The position numbers and the translations under genes are program-made. Shown in pieces: positions 1-6,765 of a stretch of 6,780 nucleotides of DNA. Position 1 is the first letter of the stretch. Each line of letters opens with the position of its first letter. The stretch lies in assembly GCA_943330985.1 (NCBI GenBank), contig CALQJV010000068.1, positions 1 to 6,780 on the forward strand, in the 5' to 3' direction. The stretch comes from Chitinophaga pinensis. GTDB lineage: Bacteria > Bacteroidota > Bacteroidia > M30B66. Under the pieces are notes generated by a model. The model was not told the DNA's origin. It ran no database searches and saw only the letters and a program-made list of their open reading frames with translations.

Positions 1-28
1 TTGTCACGTAACATCGCCTGAAAGGTTT

Positions 29-1384
29 ATGAATCAAAGAATATCGTTCATAGTATTTGCAGTTTTTAGCTTTATTGGAATTGGATTAACGTTATTAAAT
101 GGAGCCATGGGGAATCCATTTTCACCTGAAATTTTATCCATTTTTCGTTGGATTGCTATTGCTACAGCCATTGTAAATTGTCTATACCGCAAATCGCTCA
201 CCGCTTGGATTTTAGTAAGCATGCTCTTTGGAGTTGAGTTGGGATATGATTTTCCGGAGGTTGCAAAACCATTGAAAGTGCTGAGCGATATTTTCCTTCG
301 TTTAATAAAAACCATTATTGCTCCTTTGATTTTTTCCACATTGGTGGTTGGAATAGCTGGGCATTCAAGTTTAAAACAAGTTGGACGAATGGGTTTAAAA
401 GCCATTCTGTATTTTGAAGTAGTAACAACCTTTGCATTGGTTATAGGATTGGCTGCAATTAATTTTACACAAGCGGGTAAAGGAGCTGTTTTTCAGGCAC
501 AAGAAGCACAAGTTACCAAGGCTAATTCCTTGCTTAGTCAAAAGCAAAACCACGATGTTATTTTGGATATTTTTCCAGAGAATATAGCGAAGGCCATTTT
601 CGAGAATCAGATTTTGCAAGTGGTCATTTTCAGTATTCTTTTTGGAATTGGTTTAGCCATGATTCAAAACGAAGAAAAGAAACGGCCTATGTTGGCTTTT
701 GCTGAAAGTCTCTCGGAAGTGATGTTTAAGTTCACCAATATCGTTATGTACATGGCGCCATTGGCTGTGGGTGGGGCAGTTGCTTATTCGGTAGCAACCA
801 TGGGCTTGGGAGTTTTGCAAAACCTACTAATGCTTGTTGGTACTTTGTATGGCGCCTTGTTCACTTTTGTGCTCGTCATTTTGGTGCCCATCGCTTTAAT
901 TGTTCGCTTGCCATTTAAACGCTTTATAGAAGCCATTTCCGAACCTGTTTCCATCGCATTTGCAACAGCTAGTTCCGAAGCGGCCCTTCCCAAGGCCATG
1001 GAGAATTTGGAGAAAATGGGCATTCCGCGGAAGATTGTCGCATTTGTTCTGCCAACCGGATACAGTTTCAATTTGGACGGAACCACCTTGTATCTTTCAC
1101 TTGCATCTGTCTTTATTGCACAGGTATGTGGTGTTGATTTGACTATTGGAGAACAAATTCAAATGTGTCTCATTTTAATGCTAACAAGTAAAGGAGTTGC
1201 AGGAGTGCGCGGAGCTTCATTTTTAATTTTGGTGAGTACTGTTGCATCATTAGGGCTTGATCCTCAGAAAGCCTTTGCTATTCTTGCTATTGATGCAGTT
1301 ATGGATATGGGAAGAACTTCTGTTAACGTGATTGGGAATTGCTTGGCTACGTATGTGGTTGCACGGTGGGAAAAAGAAATTTAA
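29..1384 (+). CDS. Dicarboxylate/amino acid:cation symporter (DAACS/SLC1 family, GltP/DctA-like)
   Basis: Inner-membrane secondary transporter of 451 residues, predicted to import acidic amino acids or C4-dicarboxylates with protons or sodium ions. The family landmarks are in order: the usual first helix near residues 55-75 (KSLTAWILVSMLFG), hairpin HP1 with SSEAALP at 315-321, the TM7 motif NLDGT at 348-352, HP2 with TSKGVAGVRGA at 386-396, and TM8 with DMGRTSVNVIGN at 426-437. By alignment from memory with the archaeal aspartate transporter GltPh, D426, R429, T430 and N433 match its substrate-binding D394, R397, T398 and N401, while its sodium ligand D405 is Asn here (N437). HP1, TM7 and HP2 look more like E. 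coli DctA. Roughly 50 residues, mostly hydrophobic, precede the usual first helix. The start is uncertain: the frame is open to the window edge, and AAAGG at 21-25 sits only 3 bases before the ATG. Family assignment is firm; substrate and coupling ion are inferred. Confidence 0.93.
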   Translation: MNQRISFIVFAVFSFIGIGLTLLNGAMGNPFSPEILSIFRWIAIATAIVNCLYRKSLTAWILVSMLFGVELGYDFPEVAKPLKVLSDIFLRLIKTIIAPLIFSTLVVGIAGHSSLKQVGRMGLKAILYFEVVTTFALVIGLAAINFTQAGKGAVFQAQEAQVTKANSLLSQKQNHDVILDIFPENIAKAIFENQILQVVIFSILFGIGLAMIQNEEKKRPMLAFAESLSEVMFKFTNIVMYMAPLAVGGAVAYSVATMGLGVLQNLLMLVGTLYGALFTFVLVILVPIALIVRLPFKRFIEAISEPVSIAFATASSEAALPKAMENLEKMGIPRKIVAFVLPTGYSFNLDGTTLYLSLASVFIAQVCGVDLTIGEQIQMCLILMLTSKGVAGVRGASFLILVSTVASLGLDPQKAFAILAIDAVMDMGRTSVNVIGNCLATYVVARWEKEI

Positions 1385-1425
1385 TGAATTATAAACAATA
1401 TGTGTAAGAATATCCTACGAAACAA

Positions 1426-1458
1426 TTGATGCTACCTCGATGTTTTGTAATAAATTGC
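1426..1458 (+). promoter_or_regulatory. Possible Bacteroidota-type promoter for the protease/DUF4421 pair
   Basis: TTG at 1426-1428 is followed after 22 bases by TAAATTGC at 1451-1458. This is a loose match to the Bacteroidota sigma-ABfr pattern (TTG or TTTG, about 19-23 bases, then TAnnTTTG); the -7 part lacks the full TTTG. A start of transcription about 7 bases downstream would leave a leader of around 15 bases before the ATG at 1480. The match is weak, and read-through from the symporter gene 41-95 bases upstream is an equally good explanation. Confidence 0.2.
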
Positions 1459-1461
1459 AAA
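1444..1461. promoter_or_regulatory. Imperfect AT-rich dyad in the leader of the protease gene
   Basis: The 18 bases TTTGTAATAAATTGCAAA read almost the same on both strands: the outer TTTG/CAAA and inner AAT/ATT arms pair, and one further position could form a G-U pair in RNA. The element ends 18 bases before the chosen ATG at 1480. It could be an operator, a weak hairpin in the 5' leader, or chance in AT-rich DNA. Only the symmetry is directly visible; function is inferred. Confidence 0.3.
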
Positions 1462-1479
1462 CCGAATTTCAAAACGATC

Positions 1480-3777
1480 ATGAAAAAAATCTACACATTA
1501 ATTTTAGGAATGATGATGTTTACTTCATCATTTGCACAACAGCAACATAGAACTTGCGCAACTATGGAAGTTGACGCACGATTAAGAACTAACGACCCTG
1601 AATACGCTGCAAAACGAAGTCAAATTGACGAACATGCGCGCGCTTTTGCAGAATCACCTCAATCGGGACAACGCATTTTAGTAACTATTCCTGTTGTATT
1701 CCATGTGGTTTATAAAACGACGGCACAAAATATTTCAGATGCCAAATTGCAATCGCAAATTGATATTTTAAACGAAGATTTTAGAAAACTAAATGCCGAT
1801 TTCGCTTCTGTGCCTTCTGCTTTTCAAGGTTTAGGTGCCGATATGGAAGTTCAGTTTTGTTTAGCATCAGTAGATCCAAGTGGAAATCCAACCACTGGTA
1901 TAACGCGTACATCCACTACTACAACAAGTTTCTCAACCAACGACAATGTGAAACGTGCATCAACTGGCGGACATGATGCTTGGGATAGATCAAAATACCT
2001 GAATCTTTGGGTGTGTAACATGAGCGGTGGTATTTTAGGGTATGCCCAATTCCCTGGTGGCACAGCTGCTACCGATGGGGTGGTTTTACTTTATAACTCT
2101 GTTGGTAATATTGGTGCTTCATCTCCTTACGATTTAGGCCGTACTGCTACACATGAAATTGGACATTGGTTAAATCTCTATCATATTTGGGGTGATGACG
2201 GTGGATCTTGTTCAGGCACTGACCAAGTAGCAGATACTCCTAATCAAGCAGATGCTAATTATGGATGTGAGTCATTCCCTTTCCTTACGAGTTGTGCTCC
2301 AAGCTCACCGGGAGAAATGTTCATGAACTACATGGATTATGGAGATGATAATTGTTTAAAGATGTTTTCGAACGGACAAAAAACACGTTCGCAATCTTTG
2401 TTTTCAACTGGCGGATCTCGTGTGAGTTTACTAACTTCAAATGCTTGTTCTATCGCTCCTCCTCCAACCGTTGCTTGTATTGACACATTGAATTATCCAC
2501 TTCCCGGTACAGTTGGTGTATTAGCAGCTGGAACAGGTCAAACAGGTTATGTGGGAGGTGTTAATTCCTACGGAGATGTTGCTAAAGTAGACCAATTCAC
2601 GGCTACAGCTCCTATAACTTCATTAACTGGTGCGCGTTTTTCATTTGGTATTGCAACGCAAGGAACAGCTCCAACAGGTTCAACCATCACGGTAAAAGCA
2701 TATGCATACACAGCAGCAGGGCCATCAACGGTTTTAGCAACTACAAGCATTCCTTTAAGTACCATCATCGCCAATGTAAATGCTGGAACAGATACGTATG
2801 TATCATTTGCATCTCCTGTTTCTGTAACAGGTAATTTCTTCTTGGGAATTGAATTTGATCCAGCTGCAGGATATACTTTGGCTTTGAAAAGTAATGCAGA
2901 TGGCGATGTTACAACCAACTCAGCGTGGGAACAATTTGGAGATTTATCGTGGCATCAATTTTCAGAAACTCCAGGAAGTTGGGGTATAACAGTAAATCAA
3001 GCCATATTCCCAATTCTAACAGCTATTGCTCCGGTAGCTTCCTTTAGTGCTTCCACCTCAACAACAATTTGTGCTGGTCAAACAGTTTCCTATGCTGCAC
3101 AAGCAAGTGGTTCGGCGTATAACTGGACTTTCACAGGAGGAACACCTGCATCGTCAACATCACAAAATCCAACGGTTACTTATAATTCTTCAGGATCGTA
3201 TGGAGTTAATTTAGTTGTGACTGGAGTTTGTACAGGTCAAAGTGCCACACAAACTCAAAACACATTGGTTACTGTAAGTCAGGCGCCAATTCAACCTGTA
3301 CTTTCCTTAAACAACGGAGTAATTTCTTCTGGTGTAACAGTTGGTACATTTCAGTGGTTCTTAAATGGTGTTGCTATTTCTGGAGCGAATTCATCTAGCT
3401 ACACCCCAACGCAAACGGGTGTTTATACTGTTGCAGTTTCAAACACTAGTGGCAACTGTACCAAAACATCATCTGGACTTTCTTATACTTCAACAGTGGG
3501 TATTTTTGATGCGACTGGTGATGTGTATATCAACATCTATCCAAATCCAGCAAAGGATATTCTAACAATCCAAACAGGTTTTCATGCTATGCAAGAAATC
3601 GTTGTTTGCAGTATGTTCGATTTAAGTGGCAAGTTAGTTTATCAGCACAATTATGAAAATGTGCAGCCTGATGCTTCGCTTCAATTAGATTTATCAACTA
3701 TTTCAAATGGCATGTATCAGGTTGTAATTTCAACCTCAGCCGGACGTTCGGTGTCTCTCGTTGCAGTTGCACGATAA
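1480..3777 (+). CDS. Secreted M43-family (cytophagalysin/pappalysin-like) zinc metalloprotease with T9SS sorting domain
   Basis: Extracellular metalloprotease of 765 residues. In order: Sec signal peptide 1-19 (MKKIYTLILG..., cleavage likely after SFA), a short pro-region with a lone Cys at 26, a metzincin catalytic domain at about 66-320, an unassigned beta-rich domain at about 333-515, a PKD-like domain at about 519-600, an Ig-like domain at about 601-675, and a T9SS type A sorting domain from about 683 (YPNPAKD, 687-693) to the end. The zinc site is HEIGHWLNLYH at 225-235 with E226 as catalytic base, and the Met-turn is NYMDY at 283-287. Cysteines 244, 263, 272 and 292 fit the two crossed disulfides (1-3, 2-4) known in pappalysins. 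I chose the ATG at 1480 because it begins a textbook signal peptide; the frame can extend to TTG 1426 or ATG 1429, but that adds 18 residues that would bury it. No Shine-Dalgarno is seen. The DUF4421 gene starts 6 bases downstream. Protease class is firm; substrate is unknown. Confidence 0.94.
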   Translation: MKKIYTLILGMMMFTSSFAQQQHRTCATMEVDARLRTNDPEYAAKRSQIDEHARAFAESPQSGQRILVTIPVVFHVVYKTTAQNISDAKLQSQIDILNEDFRKLNADFASVPSAFQGLGADMEVQFCLASVDPSGNPTTGITRTSTTTTSFSTNDNVKRASTGGHDAWDRSKYLNLWVCNMSGGILGYAQFPGGTAATDGVVLLYNSVGNIGASSPYDLGRTATHEIGHWLNLYHIWGDDGGSCSGTDQVADTPNQADANYGCESFPFLTSCAPSSPGEMFMNYMDYGDDNCLKMFSNGQKTRSQSLFSTGGSRVSLLTSNACSIAPPPTVACIDTLNYPLPGTVGVLAAGTGQTGYVGGVNSYGDVAKVDQFTATAPITSLTGARFSFGIATQGTAPTGSTITVKAYAYTAAGPSTVLATTSIPLSTIIANVNAGTDTYVSFASPVSVTGNFFLGIEFDPAAGYTLALKSNADGDVTTNSAWEQFGDLSWHQFSETPGSWGITVNQAIFPILTAIAPVASFSASTSTTICAGQTVSYAAQASGSAYNWTFTGGTPASSTSQNPTVTYNSSGSYGVNLVVTGVCTGQSATQTQNTLVTVSQAPIQPVLSLNNGVISSGVTVGTFQWFLNGVAISGANSSSYTPTQTGVYTVAVSNTSGNCTKTSSGLSYTSTVGIFDATGDVYINIYPNPAKDILTIQTGFHAMQEIVVCSMFDLSGKLVYQHNYENVQPDASLQLDLSTISNGMYQVVISTSAGRSVSLVAVAR

Positions 3778-3783
3778 TTTAAA

Positions 3784-4863
3784 ATGAGATTTACAATTCC
3801 CTTGATGCTTCCGGCTTTTTCCAGTTGCCTCAAGGGAATTTTTATTTTCAGTTTTCTACATTTTCTTATTCCTATAGTTTTAGGGCAACAAAACCCCGAT
3901 TATATTTCCGCATTAAACGATCGTCCGCACCTTACCTTCGAATTGGCCTCAAGAAAACAGGATGTGGTCATTCGAAATCCTGATGCGGAGAATATTCAAC
4001 TTACCTATCGGCCTAATACACGGAGCAATTTTATTACGTGTCTCGATTATCGTTGGCTTAGTTTATCACTTGGTTTGATTTCATTTCAATCGAGCGATGG
4101 AGACCGAAAAGGGGAATCAAAACAATTTTCTTTTCGTGCTTCATTTAATGGACGACGATTCTGGAATTCGAATTTCATCCAGATTTTTAATGGGTATTAT
4201 TTAACAAATCCACAAGTTGCCAATCCATCATTTAATCCACAATCCGATTTCTATCCTTATCGTCCCGACTTAACAACGACAACCTTTTTCAGTAATCTTT
4301 TTTATTGTTTCAATCCTGATAAGTTCTCATACCGAGCGTCCTTGTATCAACTCGATCGGCAGGAACAAAGTGCTGGGAGTATAATAGCGGGAGTTTCATT
4401 GCGTATGCATCGTATGCTAAGCGATCCCAATCAATCATTAATTCCGATTGAGTTAGCACCACAATTTAAACCGGAGTACCGGCTCATTTCTCAAAGCGCT
4501 AACAATTTTAATTTCAATGTGGGCTATGTACACACATTTGTTTACAAGCATTCGTGGTTTTTAACCTTGTATTTTGTTCCTGGTATTTCAATTCAAAATA
4601 GCTACTATCTTTCGGAGGACAAGCAAATTCGCAATCAACAAAACAAAGCAACCGCCGTTTCGGAGTTTCGATTTATTTTGGGTTATAATGGCGATAATTG
4701 GTATGGTGGTATTTCAAGTTACAGCATTTCGTTTGCAGGCAAACGCGATTTAGGCGTTTGGGTTGACGATAATTACAGCTGGTTTCGAATGTTTGTTGGA
4801 TACCGATTTAAGGCCGTTGACCGAACACATTTACCCGAATGGCGAAAGAAGATTCGCTTGTAA
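3784..4863 (+). CDS. DUF4421-family predicted outer-membrane beta-barrel protein
   Basis: Protein of 359 residues, recognised as DUF4421, a Bacteroidota family without a known function. An N-terminal export signal is visible: a polar stretch with K17, a hydrophobic core at 18-33 (IFIFSFLHFLIPIVLG), and probable cleavage before Q35. The mature part alternates polar and aromatic residues as in beta-barrels. Family-like motifs are YRPN at 75-78, DYRWLSLSLG at 88-97, RPDL at 160-163 and KFSYRASLYQLDRQEQSAGS at 180-199. The last aromatic strand (WFRMFVGYRF) is followed by a basic tail of about 15 residues, unusual for proteins recognised by BAM through a terminal aromatic residue. The ATG at 3784 lies 6 bases after the protease stop, so translation is probably coupled; ATG 3805 is possible but would shorten the signal region. 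The gene ends exactly against the stop of the convergent purF-like gene. Family assignment is fairly sure; membrane location is inferred. Confidence 0.85.
   Translation: MRFTIPLMLPAFSSCLKGIFIFSFLHFLIPIVLGQQNPDYISALNDRPHLTFELASRKQDVVIRNPDAENIQLTYRPNTRSNFITCLDYRWLSLSLGLISFQSSDGDRKGESKQFSFRASFNGRRFWNSNFIQIFNGYYLTNPQVANPSFNPQSDFYPYRPDLTTTTFFSNLFYCFNPDKFSYRASLYQLDRQEQSAGSIIAGVSLRMHRMLSDPNQSLIPIELAPQFKPEYRLISQSANNFNFNVGYVHTFVYKHSWFLTLYFVPGISIQNSYYLSEDKQIRNQQNKATAVSEFRFILGYNGDNWYGGISSYSISFAGKRDLGVWVDDNYSWFRMFVGYRFKAVDRTHLPEWRKKIRL
4842..4857 (+). terminator. Weak hairpin inside the last codons of the DUF4421 gene
   Basis: GCGAA at 4842-4846 and TTCGC at 4853-4857 form a perfect 5-bp stem (6 with a G-U pair) around a 6-base loop. 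On the plus strand it is followed by TTGTAATTAATAAG, which is T/A-rich but is not a proper T tract. It could help end the protease/DUF4421 transcript, because there is no intergenic space for a normal terminator. The stem is short, so this is tentative. Confidence 0.22.
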
Positions 4864-6765
4864 TTAATAAGCTCGTTCGTTCACATTCATGTAATAATTC
4901 ATGAATGCCTTGTTTACCACTTTATTTCCTCCGGGAGTTGGATAATTTCCGCTGAAGTACCAATCGCCGGTGTGATTTGGGCAGGCCGTATGCAAATCGG
5001 TCAAGTTTTGATAAATGACTTCCACTTCAGCATTCATATTATTGGGAGTAACGAGCTCCGCAATTTTTTGGGCAATTTCAAACTCAGAAAAAGGCTCGTA
5101 AATTCGACGAACCTCGTTTTTCATTTCTTCTTTGGGAAGTTCATCTTGAACAAGACAGGCCGCGTAAACTTCATCCAAAATATGGAGTGTTTTACCCTCT
5201 TTGTGCAAGGCAATTGCAGCTTGAAAAGCAATGAAATCGGCTAGTTTAGCCATATCAATTCCATAGCAATCGGGATAACGTATTTGAGGTGCTGAAGAAA
5301 CTACGATAATTTTCTTCGGATTAAGTCGATCTAGAATCCGAAGAATACTTTGCTTAAGTGTTGTGCCCCGAACAATAGAATCGTCCATGATTACGAGCGT
5401 GTCTTGGTTTTCTCGCACAACGCCATAGGTTACATCGTACACATGCGCCACCATTTCATCGCGATGCAAATCGTCGGCAATAAAGGTTCGAAGTTTCGCA
5501 TCTTTAATAGCTAGCTTTTCGGTTCTCACCTTCATGCTCAAAATGGCTCCCAGATTTTCTGATGAAATTTCTCCATCGAGACTGAGTATCTGCTTTTCTT
5601 TTTCGGTATTGAGCCATTCATTTACTCCTTCTACCATGCCTAAAAAAGCAGTTTCGGCGGTGTTGGGAATAAAGGTGAAGACGGTGTTGTTGATGTCGAA
5701 TGCAATGGATTCTAATATTTTACGACTTACTTGTTGTCCAAGTGCTTTGCGTTCTTTATAAATATCGGCGTCGCTACCTCGAGAGAAATAAATGCGTTCG
5801 AATGAGCAAGAGGTTCGTGCTTCCGGAGTTCTTATTTCGGGCATGCTTACTTCTCCGTTGCGTTTAATAACAAGTGCATGTCCAGGTTTTAGTTCTTGAA
5901 CCTGATCAATTGCAACATTAAAAGCTGTTTGAATTACGGGGCGTTCGGACGTCACTACAACAATTTCATCATTTTGCATAAAAAAGCAAGGGCGAATTCC
6001 ATTAGGATCGCGCATAACAAATGCATCTCCATGGCCTAGCATTCCAGTAATTACATAACCACCATCAAAGCGTTTTGATGCCTGTTTCAATATTTCACTA
6101 ACATCAAGATCACGCGCAATTAGATCTGAAATTTCCTGATTCGAATAGCCCTGCTGTTTGAATTCGCGAAACAAACGCTCGTTTTCAACATCGGTAAAAT
6201 GTCCAATTTTCTCAAGTATGGTAACCGTATCAGCCATTTCTTTAGGATGCTGGCCAAGTTCCAATAACTGCTGAAACTGCTCATCTACATTGGTCAAATT
6301 GAAATTACCAGCAACAACAAGGTTTCTGCTTTTCCAATTGTTTTGACGTAAAAAGGGGTGACAACTTTCGATGCTGTTCTTGCCATATGTACCATAGCGA
6401 AGATGACCCATGAGAAGCTCTCCAATAAATGGCACCTGTTCTTTGAGGTAATCTGAATCATTAATTTTATCGGGATTGTTAACTTGAATTTCTTCAAAAT
6501 AACCATTCACTTTTTCAACAATTTCACGAAGTGCTTGCGGAGCATTTGATCGAAATCGGCCTATGTATCGTTCACCCGGTTCAATATCGAATTTGATGCA
6601 AGCAATACCAGCGCCGTCTTGCCCACGGTTATGCTGTTTCTCCATCAATAAATGGAGTTTGTTTAACGCATACCGAACAGAACCGTATTTTTGGCGATAA
6701 TAATCGAGTGGTTTAAGAAGCCGTATGAGTACAATTCCGCACTCATGTTTAATAATATCACTCAT
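4864..6765 (-). CDS. purF: PurF-like amidophosphoribosyltransferase, long Bacteroidota form
   Basis: Cytoplasmic enzyme of 633 residues, predicted to catalyse the first committed step of purine synthesis: glutamine plus PRPP to 5-phosphoribosylamine. The N-terminal class II glutaminase domain has Cys9 as nucleophile after an 8-residue leader ending in Glu, resembling the self-cleaved propeptide of B. subtilis PurF. It also has RGQDGAG at 47-53, GHLRYGTYG at 120-128, AGNFNLTN at 152-159 and RDPNGIRP at 252-259. The phosphoribosyltransferase domain has YFSRGSD at 326-332, RTFI at 426-429, the PRPP motif DDSIVRGTT at 461-469, and SSAPQIRYPDCYGIDM at 490-505. The protein is longer than E. coli PurF (505), with extra segments near 84-112 and 380-415. 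Cys residues placed as in the Fe-S cluster of B. subtilis PurF are not seen. The loop after RTFI and the oxyanion motif differ from classical PurF. The ATG at 6765 gives the complete leader; only 15 upstream bases are visible, without a clear ribosome site. It could be a paralogue beside a classical PurF elsewhere. Confidence 0.92.
   Translation of the reverse strand: MSDIIKHECGIVLIRLLKPLDYYRQKYGSVRYALNKLHLLMEKQHNRGQDGAGIACIKFDIEPGERYIGRFRSNAPQALREIVEKVNGYFEEIQVNNPDKINDSDYLKEQVPFIGELLMGHLRYGTYGKNSIESCHPFLRQNNWKSRNLVVAGNFNLTNVDEQFQQLLELGQHPKEMADTVTILEKIGHFTDVENERLFREFKQQGYSNQEISDLIARDLDVSEILKQASKRFDGGYVITGMLGHGDAFVMRDPNGIRPCFFMQNDEIVVVTSERPVIQTAFNVAIDQVQELKPGHALVIKRNGEVSMPEIRTPEARTSCSFERIYFSRGSDADIYKERKALGQQVSRKILESIAFDINNTVFTFIPNTAETAFLGMVEGVNEWLNTEKEKQILSLDGEISSENLGAILSMKVRTEKLAIKDAKLRTFIADDLHRDEMVAHVYDVTYGVVRENQDTLVIMDDSIVRGTTLKQSILRILDRLNPKKIIVVSSAPQIRYPDCYGIDMAKLADFIAFQAAIALHKEGKTLHILDEVYAACLVQDELPKEEMKNEVRRIYEPFSEFEIAQKIAELVTPNNMNAEVEVIYQNLTDLHTACPNHTGDWYFSGNYPTPGGNKVVNKAFMNYYMNVNERAY
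4884..4907. repeat. Perfect 8-bp inverted repeat within the 3' end of the purF-like gene
   Basis: CATTCATG at 4884-4891 and CATGAATG at 4900-4907 are exact reverse complements separated by the 8 bases TAATAATT. The element lies 21-44 bases past the DUF4421 stop and inside the last codons of the opposing gene (the NKAFMNYYMN region). It is placed where a terminator for the plus-strand operon would be expected, with T-rich sequence further on (TTGTTTACC), but the stem is AT-rich and no clean T tract follows. The symmetry is certain; a terminator role is only possible. Confidence 0.35.

Noticed and set aside
20..25. GAAAGG as a Shine-Dalgarno for the symporter
   Set aside because: Its spacing to the ATG is only 3 bases, and Bacteroidota rarely rely on this signal; it does not settle the start.
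784..1086. Minus-strand open frame of 100 codons inside the symporter gene
   Set aside because: It lies entirely opposite conserved HP1/TM7 codons of the symporter, and its product resembles nothing known; it is an antisense shadow.
1426..1479. Longer start for the protease at TTG 1426 or ATG 1429
   Set aside because: It adds 18 residues (MMLPRCFVIN...) ahead of a clear signal peptide starting at ATG 1480, and would bury the export signal.
2152..2184. Asn (N232) in place of Gly in the extended metzincin motif HExxHxxGxxH, as a possible sign of an inactive protease
   Set aside because: All three zinc-binding His residues and the catalytic Glu are present, and as I recall HExGHWLNLxH is a common form in Bacteroidota M43 proteases, so this is normal variation.
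2568..2918. Minus-strand open frame of 116 codons inside the protease gene
   Set aside because: It is opposite the beta-rich domain, has no recognisable domain, and follows from the Thr/Ala/Val-rich codons of the real gene.
5534..5761. Plus-strand open frames opposite the purF-like gene (also 4972-5244)
   Set aside because: They overlap a well-supported enzyme frame completely and show no family features or start signals.
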